From NCBI RefSeq assembly GCF_020085105.1, contig NC_058053.1, forward strand, positions 18,790,888-18,854,887: a stretch of 64,000 nt of DNA, written 5' to 3'. The translations under genes and the position numbers were made by a program. Positions 49,691 to 62,520 of this stretch are shown here, in pieces (positions within the stretch are counted from its first letter, which is position 1; the number at the start of each line of letters is the position of its first letter). The notes below the pieces were generated by a model, which worked only from the letters and a program-made list of their open reading frames with translations, was not told the origin of the DNA and ran no database searches. The DNA comes from Siniperca chuatsi (Eukaryota; Chordata; Actinopteri; Centrarchiformes; Sinipercidae).

Positions 49691-51234
49691 TAACACCGGT
49701 GCATATTTTCAAATGCGTAATTAGGATGTCACACCTGTTCAGAGCTGCTAAATACAAGATGATGTGAAGTTTTTAGAGATCCAGTCCAAGTTTCAGGGGC
49801 GAAGCTATGAATTATGGGGCCCTTAAAGCTGCATTAATTGATTATTTTTGGCCACTTGAGGGCATGGCAACAAGCTGGAAACACAACATTTGACATAGTA
49901 GCCTATCACCTTTTAAAGTTGAAATGACTAACATGTTAGCAAACAGTTGCCTACACATCTAAAAAAAAGACACTGAGCAATGTTAACATACATTAAGAGT
50001 TTTTGGCCACCCGACAAATGTTAAATATTCACTTTCCTTTTAGCTTTGTTTTGGTCTTCATCAACTCCTAAGACAAATACCTGGCTTTTTAGCTGCTAAA
50101 TGCTCCACTATGTTAACCAGCTAGTCACTAACTTTGTCTGTCTGTCTGTCTGGTGTTGGGCAGGTAGAGTACAGTTTATCAGAGCTTTTTGCTGAAAGCA
50201 ACGGCCTGCTGTTGCTGGAAACAGCACGATGAGATTGAGAGTGAACCAAAACCATGTGCTATGTATGTGAAAGGTATGTGAACACCTTTCACATTACTCG
50301 TCGACATTTGATCCAGTGTTAATATAAAAAAAATGTTAGAGCAGTTTTAAACAGACTGCAACACCCACTGAGACGTGTGGAAAGGAACAAGGAATTGCAT
50401 CTTTGGAAAATCATAACTTTTGTACAATCTTTATAGTGAAACGTACGCTATGAAGCTACGCTTTATTCAGCAAATAAAAGATAATATTTACAATGGAAAC
50501 AGATTGTTTTTATGTAAACAATGATGTAAACCAAGGTTTACAAATTCATTCATTCATTTTTACATACTATTCCATGCCATACATCCAAGGGGGCTTAGCC
50601 CACAAGACACCACTTACATGCAGAGGCAAGAGAAACAAAATGGAAATGGGGCAAACATACTCTATGGTACTGTATCTGAATGTGTCATATGTTAACATAC
50701 TATATCAGATATAAACTTAACAAAGTAAACATACAGCGCTCTCATATATGGATGGTAGGAAGTCAAACACCTCGTGTACCTTGTTACAAATATCTGTCAG
50801 GTTCATGAAGGAACTTTTGTTCTCAACTAGGTGAAGTCTGATTTCCAGCCCAGATCTGTTGTGTTATACTAATCCAATTGAGTTTTGCTTTGCTCTGTAA
50901 GTCAGTGGCTCCCAATGAGGTCCAGGAACCATTTAAATTAGTTTTCCAGAACAGGCGAGTAACTGTACTTTGGGTTGATTTTGTTTTGTCAGCTGCTGTT
51001 TCTTTTTTTAAATACATTTTTATTGAATTTCAACAAGTTCAAACAGCAGTGTATATAAAAATACACAAAATAGATACTTCAGTACATAATAATACATAGA
51101 CAGCCTACTTCATACAAAGTGCAAAGTGATAAAGTGCTTGCTAATAATATAAGGTGCTAAGTAGTAAAGTGCAAGAGGATGTCGGAGTTCTTCATATTAA
51201 ATGTCCAGTATGTTCCAGGGAAGAGACTGCTGTT

Positions 51235-51425
51235 TCCAAGGCAAACAATGAACCTTTAAGTCAACATGAATGAGAAGTCCTAGCGGTGCTCAGAATCATG
51301 CAAAGTTTGGACATCTATGTACAGTTCAAGGCAACTGAGCAACAGAGTGTGAATGTCTGCTCCTGAGGACTGCATGATAGGGCCAAAAACTCCAGAGCAA
51401 GCGGGTAAGTGGACCTTGAGTTGAG
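51235..51425 (+). repeat. Dispersed repeat, copy B
   Basis: Diverged copy of the repeat at 3955-4112, with 'gtcaacatgaatgagaagtcc', 'cggtgctcagaatcatgcaaagttt' and 'actccagagcaagcgggtaagtgg'. Confidence 0.65.
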
Positions 51426-53959
51426 TTTGTTTTGTTTACAAAAAAAAAGAATTTATTTCACTTACTTACTTTCGCCCCTCTGATTGGAGAATGTTCTCAG
51501 GTGACTATTTTGTTTGTAGGCTTCACTGTTTGTATGTTGTGCTACTCTCATCTGAAAAAAAGAGTATGCTGTAGGCTACATCCCTCTGCAGAAAATAATT
51601 GTCTGATCTTCTCTCCTTCTTACAGCTTGGCCTTGAATGCTTGTCTAGTCCATCCATTATTCTGCTTAATGCATTTTGGCCTGTGAATTGGCTCTGGGTT
51701 ATGTGGATTTTGCCTTGTCATGATAAAATATGAGCTGTCTCCCTGGCTCAGATGGCTTTGAGGGGAGGCTGAGAGAAGAGGGAAAGACGGACACAAGGCG
51801 CTTGATATATCAGAGCATTGACTGCATTGATTTGAGGGACACCGTCTTCCTTATAAACCACCTATTCCCCTCTAAAACAGAAGCATACTCTTAAGAAAGG
51901 GGAGCATTTTCAATTGATTATATCTGGAATTTGGTTTGTGCTGAACACCCCTGAGACCACAGTGTGTTTATGGCACCTGTCAAAGCCTGAACACAGGGGC
52001 AGCCCCAGATAACTGTGTGACACTCTGAGTTTTGCCAGTGCGGATAGCTGGTAGCCCAGATGTTGAAACTCATTTAATCTGAAAAGGGTTCAAGAACGTT
52101 ATGGAGACAAAAAGAAGACTTTGTGTTTGTGTTCACAACACTTTTTCAGGGGTTTGACATGACATAACGAAAGAGATCAGAGGAGTATGCTCACATACTT
52201 TAATAAATGAGAGATTTTGTGACCTCCTTTATCTTTTCATTCTAGTTCATTCAACCTAACTTCATTGCAGGTATTAATTCTTCTTAGTTCAGTTAGTCTA
52301 TCTAATGTGTGACTGTGTGGGCGCACACATTGTCGTCTGTGGCTTTTGTGTTTCCGTGTTTCAAAGGGAAGTTTTTACGTGTCTTCTCTTGTGCATTGAC
52401 TTGTGGAAGTGTTTAGGTAAGATGAGCCCTGCAGTCACTATAGAGATTAAAACTCTGACATATTTTGCATTTTAGGGTGTTGACATTGTCAATAATAAAT
52501 GACCGTTGAAGTGAAATATTCTTGCTGGGTAAGGCTTTCTCATTGACTGGTGACAATCAGGGAAATTGTCACATTTTAGATACTGGAGTTATTTATTTAT
52601 TTAGTCTCACCACACAGCATTAAAAACAATACAAAGACAACACAAGGCAAATGATGAAACAGCAGGAACACAGCATCAACAAGAAACATAATTTAAAAAA
52701 CACAAATGAGTTGTTGCAAATCACAAGTTTGAGGCATCATGATAAATCCTTCAAGCAGTTAATGAAATAGTGATAAAAAACCAATAAATGTTGTTTTAGG
52801 AACATGCTCTAGCTGAGGAGAGACAATGGAGGGAGACAAAGTTTATTGCTGTTAGATGGGTCAGCACAATTTGAATATTTCTGTCTTCATGCACCAATGA
52901 CAATGAAAAAAGGGAAACTTTTTTACTCGTACAGGCCAACATCTGCACACACTGACAGAGCCCTTCCTTTTTTCACTGTACAGCGCTGAGCTGTGAGAGG
53001 CAGAGGTATCATTTATTAAGCGAAAATGCCAAACGTTTGCAAGTTCCAGCTTCTCTTCTTATGCTTTTCTTTAGAATATTAGAAATACCTCTGAATATAA
53101 TGCAGCCCAGTACAACACCACCACTAGCCCTAGGGCAGAACAGTTGTATTGTATTGCATTAGATTGTACCTAATAAAGTGGCCACTGAGTGTATGTGGCT
53201 TTCTGTCTGCTCTTTTCTTTGGACTGACTCACAGCATGTGGTCCTGACATTACAGAAACTCTCATTCTTTCTCTGAATCTTTCTGTTTTCTAATGCATGT
53301 GCTCACAAAATGAGGAAGCAAAGCGATCAGAGAAACAACTGTATTTTCCTGTGGAGCAGAGTGGAAACGAAGGGATGAACTGGGAATGGAGGGATAGGAA
53401 ATGCCTGGGGCCAGTCTCTCCTCAGCCACACAGTAGCACCCTTGGTTACAGACCCATGGCGACAGGACCTCAAAGGCACAACGGCATCCCTCGACGCTGC
53501 CTGTTTAGAACACGGCTGGCCTCGAGAGTCAGCCTTCCTGACAGCACACACACACACTCTCTCTCCCTCTTTCTCTCTCTGTCACACACAGCCTAAACAA
53601 GGAAGATGGAGATGGAGAGGTGTTGGGAGAGAACAAGTGGGCTTGAGCTACGTTGTCTGTCCCTGCAGCTTGCTTTGGTTACCATGGAGATCCTGTGGGT
53701 ATTCCAGATTCCTGCAGGTAAAGAGGGAATAGTAGACAATTTGGTACCACTTTCTAATAAGACACCCTTTATACAGGCTAATATAAGCTCTAATTTATGG
53801 CTTTTTAAATGGTTAATAAATTATTTACTAATGCTTTATAGTTATAAGCCTTTAATAAAAACAACTTTTGGGTTGCCAGGTTGAAAAAAATCCCTGGCTG
53901 GTGCTAAAAAAATGTAAAATGCTGGCTGTCGCTAAGTCTATGTAGACAACTTCATTTGT

Positions 53960-54385
53960 ATATTTTTATGTACAAGGCCATGCTGGGTAAACTCCCCTCA
54001 TATAAATGTAATCTCCGAGTCCCGATGCACACCTACAGCAGTCTTCAACTTCAGTCCACCAGGTGGCTTCCTTACTACGTTCCACTGAGCTGGGGAAAAA
54101 AGCCTTCCTCCCTGGATTTGGAATAATCTGCAGAGCATACTACATTTTAATAGTCCCCTTGGAAAAATGTAAAGCCATGTTAAAAGTCCATGTAACTGAG
54201 AAATGCAACTGCCTTATCTGAGCAGGATTTAAGCTCTTCCTTGTGTGTTTAATGTTTGTATTCCCTGTCTGTTGTGTTTTATTTTGATTTAAACTGTAAC
54301 TGGTGTGCTTTCATGGCCAGGTCTCCCTTGGAAAAGAGATTTCAATCTCAAGGGACTTCCTGGTTAAATAAAGGTTAAATTAATT
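53960..54385 (+). pseudogene. 3' end of a fish non-LTR retrotransposon (LINE)
   Basis: The end reads 'ggccaggtctcccttggaaaagagat', 'aatctcaagggacttcctggtt' and 'aaataaaggttaaat', the 3' terminus of an abundant teleost LINE group. Upstream, a decayed C-terminal coding piece (TELGKKAFLPW..WNNLQ-like near 54080) needs frame changes. Only the tail is present, as expected of 5'-truncated insertion. Confidence 0.7.
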
Positions 54386-55138
54386 TAGTTTAGTTTTTAA
54401 AATAAAGGTTTTTCACTTTCTAATAAGCCCATAGAAAAATTGTGTAAGTCATCTGGAATTATAAATAATTTTTACACCAAAAGTACGCAAAAGTAAAAGT
54501 GAAATATGACTTTTTTGGACATTTCTTAGTCTGATGATCAGTATTAGGCCTTCTTAATATTGCAACCAAAGGCACATTTTACTTCAGGTAAAAGGATTAA
54601 ATGATTAGCAATCATTAATATATGGTGATAGAGGTTATCAGTAGGAGATAACTGGCTTGTTTCTATGGCTATAGGCCACCTGGTGACTTATGACCCTGGC
54701 AGTATCCATGCACCACTGGATGAGTAGATTATCAGGTCAGTATACAGTGAGCAGAGAGCGCCACTCTGTGGCCAAAGTGAGAAGTGAAGCTTTATTCTAC
54801 TACACTTCCAGATCCTGCATTACTGTGATATGCATCATCAGTGTTATTTTTCATTTTGCCTCAAACACAGTGAGAGGGCTGGATTATGTATTCTTGTTTA
54901 ATAACGCCTCCTCAATATACACTTTGCACTATGCAAATTGGTCTGTGAGGACCTCAATTTTTGTCCCCATGGTGACACAAGTCTCCATGGGTTTGTGTGC
55001 ATTCAGGTTAAAGTCCCTGATAAAACAACATGAAACACACACACACAAACATAACACATACACAAACAATGCCCCCTCAATTTCTTCCATAACAGAAGAC
55101 TATGTGAATATGATGACATGATGTGATATGATATGTCT

Positions 55139-55440
55139 TAGGCCTCCAACTAACAATTATTTTTATTATTGATTAATCTGCTGATTATTTTCTCAATTAT
55201 GTCAATAAATAGTCAGAAAATAGTAAAATAATGCAGATCACAATTTCACCAAGCCCAAGTTGACATATTAATATTGCTTGTTTTGTCCAGCCATTAGTCC
55301 AGACCCCAAAGATATCCAGTTTACAGACATATAAGACAAAGAAAAACAGCAAATCGTCACATTGAGAAGCTCTAAGAGTTTAAAAAAATCAGGAGAAGAA
55401 AAAACAAAGAATTAGAGAGTCAAAAATGAACCTAATTTTG
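55139..55440 (+). repeat. MITE-like repeat of the 'aactaacgattattt' family
   Basis: It starts 'aggcctccaactaacaattattt' and has 'gtcaataaatagtcagaaaatagt', 'gcttgttttgtccagcc' and 'ccccaaagatatccagtttac', matching copies at 14000 and 45986. The right end is not clear. Confidence 0.65.
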
Positions 55441-55980
55441 TATAACACAACTGGTATTTTCCCTTTTTTAAATGATCTAGTGACCCCTCAGATTTATCAG
55501 GCTGGCGAACCACTTCTCTTGGGGTAGATTGAAAGCCATAAGTAAGAATTACTCATAACAGTGATGTTTTTCTGATTAAAGCAGATCATCATGGCTCTGT
55601 GCTCAAATCCAGCCGCCTTGACTAAATTTCCTGCCTGTTTTGTGTTACCATTTGATAAATTATGCATTTAAAATGTAGCCAAATGTAAATATAGTGTCAT
55701 TATTGGTGCTCTATATCTGACTTGTCTGCTCAGCTGCTTTCCCTTTTGAATCGAGGGCTGTCCGAAACACCACACCTTACAGCAGATAACAACAGATAGC
55801 CTGCGGCGCCGTTATAATAAACGGATAAAAAGAGCAGGATATGCAAAGCCACGCAGAGAAAGCCTATTCATGTCACGCTGAAGTGCCCTAACAACTGCTT
55901 GGACTGGCTTGTCCCTCTTGTGTGATGTCATCCAATGGACGAGTGGCTGGCGGCTGCGATGCGCATGTATGCAGTCCACT

Positions 55981-56282
55981 GCCTCAACGCATCACAGCGA
56001 ACCGCACTTGACAGCTTGCCAGGTTAGAGGAGGGAAAAAACACACACCATTCAAGGGAGGAAACCAGACCTGCTGAGTTTCCACCAGCCAGCCGTCATCC
56101 GCATCCACCCGAGGTAGAGGGCATCTACTCCCATCGACATCTCGTACATCGTTTTTTTTTTTTTTTTTTGGGATTAATTATGTTTCTGTTCTAACGCACA
56201 GATGACAGCGTAACCGAGGCAGCAAGCTGTTAAGATACCCAAACACAGCCGCTTTGTTGAATAGGATCTGTTGTGACTGGAC
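55981..56282 (+). promoter_or_regulatory. ARHGEF7 5' UTR and promoter region
   Basis: Sequence before the ARHGEF7 ATG with moderate CpG content and a poly-T tract at about 56152-56169. No intron is needed between this leader and the coding exon. The transcription start cannot be fixed by eye. Confidence 0.5.
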
Positions 56283-59200
56283 ATGAATTCGGCGGAACAG
56301 ACGGTTACATGGTTGATTACGCTCGGTGTGCTGGAATCGCCGAAGAAGACCATCTCGGATCCTGAAGCGTTTCTGCAGACCTCCCTGAAAGATGGAGTGG
56401 TCTTGTGTAGGCTGCTGGAGCGGCTCAGCCCGGGGTCCACGGAGAAAGTAAGGGCAATACAACCCCCCCACCCACCCCCTCTCCTCTGCATAACCAACCG
56501 CCCGCCCCGTCGGCGTGTCTGTGTGCTGCCCAGATCCGTGAAACCGACGCGGTTTGTTGTCTGGCTTCTCTTTCTGCCCAGTGGTCCATGAGGCGATTTC
56601 TTTTGTAGGTCACGGCAGCCCGGGTTATTGTGTGCGAAAACAGCACTACATGGCTGCACATACGAATGTCAGCGTGCGTAAAGAGAAAGGCCGTTGTTGC
56701 CACTGCGTATTGATCTGCTCTAAATAAGACAGCATCACAGTAAACATTGATCACATTTATCAGGAGCTATTAGATCCACTAGTGCTATGGTCTTAATAAG
56801 GAAGGCCTCATTTAATATGCGTTCAATGCAGGTTTAAACACTCAACAGATCTGCGTTATCGTTTGAAGCCCCTGTTTTATATTCCTCTTTAATCCAGGGC
56901 GATGTGGCTCGTATGTCAATGTATTTTGAAACACACAGTGTGATCAGCCAGGAGTGACTGGTGACTGGTGACTGGCTATCTGTACACAGAGCATAGCAAT
57001 AAGAGTGGGCCGCCATTGACTGCAAAGGCGCACAGACAGAGATGGACCCTCTCCCCATTTAAAGCAACAGCGCAGTGTTTGTGTCTGTCAAAGTATAGCG
57101 TCAGCCAGTTTAGACAGCTACCTAAGGGAGGCAATGCTTTCCTCAAAAGAGGATGATCTGCTCGGGGCTGCCTGCACCTCCACACAAGCGTGAGAAATTT
57201 GCCAGTTAACTGGGAAAACAGGTTTCTCCATTTTCTCCCCTCACATTGACAATGGGGTGTTGTTTAATTTCCGTGACATAACCAAATGATGTTTCACCAT
57301 TTTTGCACACATGAGAGGATTTGATGTAGGTTAAAAGAAATCCTGATCACCCTCAGCCTCACCCTGATGGTTGAAATCCAAATCAGCGTGTCTTAATCAG
57401 CCAACATATTCCTGATGCATTCTGTAAATTCTGTTAAATCTGCTGCCACCTCATTTGGGGAGGATTTAATGTGTTTTGTTGACATGGAAATGGAGTTTAA
57501 ATACAAATCTAAATATTTTTCCTTCCTGGTCAGAGAAGACAACTTCCTGTAACTCATAAGTTAACTCTTAAGACCAGTGGCCACTTCAGTGAAGGCAAAA
57601 ATTGTCTCTAATAGATCTGAAGAGACAAAACTATAATTGAATATATAAACAAAGTGAGTTGATTATAGTAATAATACTATAGCCTGTCAGATCCTGGATT
57701 TTTGAGGTTGATACAGATATTGATATTTGAGAGTCTAAAAAATCCAATAGCAATATATCGGCCATTATTCTTTTTTTCTATTCTACCTAAACACATAACA
57801 CAAACATACATTTTTGATAAAGATCCCATTAATTTGCTTATAAAAGACTTATATATGTACGGAGAGGGACATTTATAGTTGAAAAATAAACTTATTAGTG
57901 CACTCTGGTGGATGATGACACTTTCTAAATTAACTTCAAACATATCTCTGACACATCTGCACTGACATTTCTTGTTATTTATCGGCCGACATACACACAG
58001 ATACCGATATATCTGCGATAAGCTAAAACTGGCTGATATATCGGCCTGGCTGATTCATCAGTCATGCTCTAAATAGTACTACTCCTGCTACTTCTACTAT
58101 TACTGCTAATAATAATACTTAACATTTTCCCCACACCATGCTTCCCACATCTGGACACTGTTTTCAGAATCAAGACGTTTTGGCTCCCCAACTCTTCGGC
58201 TCATTCTCAATTGTGAAAATTTTTTCACAATTGAGAATGACTTCCGAAACGTCTTGATTCTGAAAACAGTGTCCAGATGACTACGACTGAAACCTTTTCT
58301 ACGGTGTGAGGAAATGCAAAATGGGAAAGGGGAAAAGGGAAAACATTTGGAAAAAAAAAAAACAGCCAAGTAGTAAAAGTTAAATAGAAGACTAAAATAT
58401 TTTTTCATCTGTTTTGAGTTGTATTACTTTATATACCATATTTTGTATGAGCTATGTGACATGTCACTTCTACCATGCTGGTCACCAATTAATCTCAGGA
58501 TTCTATATTGGTGCCTCAAAATAGTGTGTTGTTAAAAAAATAAGGACATCCTTTAGTTAAAAATGTAATAATACAGGTGGAATTAAGACAATACATGTGG
58601 CCTCAGATCCATGATAACCATGATACAGTATATATCATCTTCGGTCTTTATAGCACTGGTACGTACCCTGATAGCAACTGACATCTGACCCAGCTGTGGT
58701 CCACATCTTCAGCTTTCTTCTGGCCCACATACAGTACTGCGCACACTGAGAGCAATGACTCAAGTGCGGCCATGGGAACTTAAAACAGAACCAGATGAGG
58801 GCCACATCTGGGCCAGACAGTGGCACGATATGACCAGCCAATGAATGACTAGCCCAGGGATTTTAGAGACACCCTACTCATTATTATATAAGCACAACGT
58901 GTAAATGGGGGGAAAGTGGGAAGCATGGTGTGGGGAAAATGTTAAGTATTATTATTAGCTGTAATAGTAGAAGTAGTGGTAGTAGTAGTAGTAGTATTTT
59001 GAGCGTGACTGATCAATCAGCCAGGCCGACATGTCAGCCAATGTTAGCTTTTCGCAGATATATTGTATCAGTGTATATGTCGGCTGATAAGTAACAAGAA
59101 ATGTCAGTGCAGATGTGCCAGATACAGAAACAGTGTCTCCAGTACACCGTTTGTCCACCAGAAAGCACTGGCAAGTTTATTTCAATTATATAATATCCTG

Positions 59201-59738
59201 ATCAGTTCATATCTTGATCACAATTCTTTGATCATCAAATGTAAGGGACCCAAGACTGTTGAATTGTAATACCTTATACTGAGAGGTGTTTCTAATATTT
59301 TGTCCACCCCATCTATGTCAATGAGGGTAGAATGAATTCTTCTTTCCTACTTTGTTGAAGTAGGTTATTATTACCAGTGCACCCATAGGCTACAACAATA
59401 TCAGCGGGGATCCCTATTTGTCAACGTCATTTCCCTCCACCCAATACCACAGCCTCTTCCACTTCCCACTGCGGGATCTGCGTTCAGCTTCCCGGAGTGT
59501 CAGGCCCGGTGCAAACACAGACACTAGAGTGCGTGTAGATAAAGAAGATACATTTTTAGGGCTAATACACTCACAGAAAACCGCAGTGTGGAAAGCAAGA
59601 ACCCCGCAGCGTGAGCTGGAAGTATATCTCTAACCAGCGTTTCCGTCTTTCCAGATTTACCAAGAACCGAAAAACGACGGCGAGTGTCTTAGCAACATAA
59701 AGGAGTTTCTCAAGGGCTGCACATCGTTTCGCGTTGAG
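56283..59738 (+). CDS. arhgef7: ARHGEF7 (beta-PIX), first two coding exons, partial
   Basis: Exon 1 at 56283-56447 (55 codons) begins [18 protein letters not shown] and ends before a GTAAGG donor. Exon 2 at 59655-59738 (28 codons, [20 protein letters not shown], ending FRVE before GTGAGT) is joined in phase 0. Together they form the first 83 residues, most of the N-terminal calponin-homology domain. Beta-PIX is a Rac1/Cdc42 guanine-nucleotide exchange factor that binds PAK and GIT at focal adhesions. Exon 1 follows the beta-PIX start closely, whereas alpha-PIX (ARHGEF6) begins MNPEEQ. The SH3, DH, PH and GIT-binding parts must lie beyond the right edge. The CTSFRVE ending differs from the human form, so this may be one of two fish duplicates. 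Confidence 0.93.
57876..59200. mobile_element. Nested inverted-repeat (foldback) element
   Basis: Two arms face each other in ARHGEF7 intron 1, at about 57876-58148 and 58916-59200. The inner 44 bases are exactly complementary ('gctaataataatacttaacatttt...ccatgcttcccac' on the left, its complement on the right). Outward, similarity continues with mismatches through 'cggcctggctgatt', 'cacatctgcactgacatttctt' and 'ctggtgga'. The spacer of about 0.77 kb itself starts with a 132-bp palindrome. No transposase frame was seen. Confidence 0.75.
58148..58279. repeat. 132-bp palindrome
   Basis: The outer 33 bases of each arm are perfectly complementary (left arm begins CATCTGGACACTGTTTTCAG). The inner 19 bases are also perfect (TCATTCTCAATTGTGAAAA), meeting at the centre. 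A short unequal segment lies between the two on each side. It could extrude as a hairpin. Confidence 0.9.
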
Positions 59739-62484
59739 GTGAGTACCTTTTCAGATTTGGGCTTATCTTGCGTTTCTACCACACCCGTCTGCACATTACA
59801 ACACCCAGAGGTGCTGTTTGAAATGTAGAGTTAGCATGTTTTAAGAGGAGACACTGATACAATAAACAATGGGTTCGTGGAGCGGACGGACGGAGCCCCT
59901 GAAAGAGGGAGGAGGAGTGAACTACAAGCCGAGAACAATCACCCATCGCGTGGGAGAGGGAGATTGGCTTGTCCGTCCCGTGGCGATAGGTTACATTTGC
60001 AACATTTTGGCAACTCCAAGTGACACTTATTGATAAAACTATTACACTGTAGCCTGTTCACATTTCCCACTGAGGTTTAGAAGCGCCTGGGTGATGTTTA
60101 CGCTTTCTAATTAATGCAGAGCTTTGTCCTTGGGCTCATGCGTGGCTTTATTGTCACCACCACTTCACACCAGCCCTTGTATAAAAATGCTTTTGTTAAG
60201 ACCAAATTGTCACTGCAGCTATGAACAATATAGGACTATGGTTATGTAAGTAGGTCTTGTTCTAACAGGATAATTACAGTCTTAATATTATAAGGTGTAA
60301 AGTCTAAACATGTCCTCAGATCAAGTACCTCACCCCTGCTATATAGTGGTATTTGAGTATGTTGTAGTTATGGCTGGTCGAGCAAATCGAGGACAACGTG
60401 CTGTTTAAGGCTGTGTGTTGGCCAGTGCATAGAAGGGTCATTGAACCACCCTAGTTTGACAATACATCTCAGTGTTCCTCAGCATTGCCTTTCCCCACTG
60501 CGTCTCCAGCCCCTAAACAAGAGGTGGAGAGGGGCTGAGACAGAGCGCTGTCATATTAAGTGTCTAACATGCCCTTTAGTAGTTACAGACAGCTGAAATG
60601 CCAGGGAAGCAAAACACATACATCTTATTTTCTTACATTTTATTGGTAAAAGGCCTCTGTTTCTTATGGCTCACTACAGGCACAGTTTCTGGCAGCGGTG
60701 TTTAGCAATAATCTGCTGTTTTATTGGTATTAAATAGTCAAATTCCCCATCATAACTACTCCTTTATGTCTGCTGATTTGTGCTTTCACTGGCGGAGATA
60801 CTGTACTCAATACCATCATTTTCTTTTACACTATGTTAGTTCCTTGCGTGCAAGAGCGTGTTCATATATATGTGACTTCTTTTCTTTGAGTGAACCGGAC
60901 AGAGCAGGATTACAGTAGTTGGGGACATGGCAGTCCTCCTGCTCACCATCTGTAGAGCCAAGATGGATCTTCTCCAGAGCCCAGAGCACTGCTGGCTCTG
61001 ACCCCAGGTAGCTGCGGCTGCAGATTAGAGCAGTGGCCACTAACACGAAAAAGATAGACGCTGTGTTTTCCAGTCCTGACCTACCTCTTTTTAATGGAGT
61101 TAAGCTGGGTGTTTGGCTGAGCAGCAACATGCTAGCCTCGCTGTATTTGTCTAATGGGGATATTTCAACAGGATTAATCACTTTTAGATCTAATTTGGAT
61201 ACCTGACACTAACAGCAGTAACAGCAGCTGCTGTTACTGACCCTTAACCCCTAATGTCTTTGACCACAGGAAGTGATCATTAGAGTTCCCATGACCCCGC
61301 TGGTCCCTCTGGAATAGTAACCTTACCCTGTGTCTACCCTGAGAATAATCATAGATCCATCTGTCGTGACTAATAGGAGACTTTGAATCCATTGCCATCA
61401 AAATGAAAACAAGTAAAGGCTGTTGTATTGTATAGCTACTGCAGTAGACGTATAGTGCTGTTTAAGGTATTTGGACACTGACATTTTCTTTGTTGTGTTA
61501 GTTGTAGGGCTGCAACTATCAAATATCGATTATTGGCCTCGAAAATCCAGTATCGGTTGGGCTATAATCTTGACTTCTTGCTTTTGTCTTCAGTGTGGTC
61601 TTCAGAAACTGAAACACATGATCAGTTGGATTGAGGTCAGGTGACTAACTTGGCCGGTAAAGAAAATTCCACTGTTAGAAAACTGCTTGGCTGCCTTGTC
61701 TGTATGTTTTGTTTATCATTGTCCTGTTGCATTGTCCTAAAATTGGGGGACCATTTGTAAAAAAATAAAAACACCCTCAATCACCCTTAAAACTTAAAGT
61801 CAGCACTTAAATCGTTTTTTGGTTTATTTCAAATTACATACTGTATGTATTCTCTACTCACTGTTAGCATCCAGTTGTACTACACTGGATGCTAACTATA
61901 AGGGGATTCACAGAAGCATTAATATCTCAGTATAATTTATTATATTTAAGTGATCTCTTATTAAGAAGTCTGATATGTAACCATATCCCATTAACTGTAG
62001 TGTACATGGAGTAGTTAGTTGTAATACCCTGTGCAGGTAAACTCTCATTTCCCCAATCATGACAAGTGTGGGAGCGATTCAGCACGCTGTTGTAGCTTGC
62101 TGAGTCACAGAGGGGTGTTGCACTATTGTCTCAGCCTGCTCTGAGGAATCCTTACCTGACTGTGATGTTGAGGCTTAGTGGACATGTCGAAGCCTGTCAT
62201 GTTAGTCATGTTCATAATTTCCATGCATGAATATTTAATTTACATTATTCATCATGTTTCACTGTGAAAACTGGTAACTTTTCTTTTCTAATGGAGAATT
62301 TGTTGAAATGACTTTTAAGGTGGCAGAAGAACCAAAATTTTGCAGTTATCATGGGAAAGAAAAGTTTAGCACAAATACTGAATGTTAGTTATAGTTTCAG
62401 TCCAAGTGAAAGTATTGACGTGTGAGGAAGAGGGTGCTTTTATATGAATGCTCCTTAAGGACAGCAAGTCTTCCATTAGCTTGT

Positions 62485-62520
<36 letters not shown>

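Larger units (their letters stand above)
49691..55980. other. Intergenic region between AFF3 and ARHGEF7
   Basis: No gene was recognised. I looked on the minus strand for AFF N-terminal homology-domain exons (NRERRNQE-like and FSEPYK-like motifs) and saw none. The longest frame, 143 codons on plus at 54690-55121, has no recognisable domain. Repeats are listed separately. Confidence 0.55.

Noticed and set aside
54690-55121. 143-codon plus-strand frame
   Set aside because: No recognisable domain, ends in CA-rich simple sequence and is bordered by repeats; probably chance.
56174-56659. 161-codon minus-strand frame
   Set aside because: It lies antisense to ARHGEF7 exon 1 and its leader and has no domain; it is a shadow of that exon and GC-rich flank.
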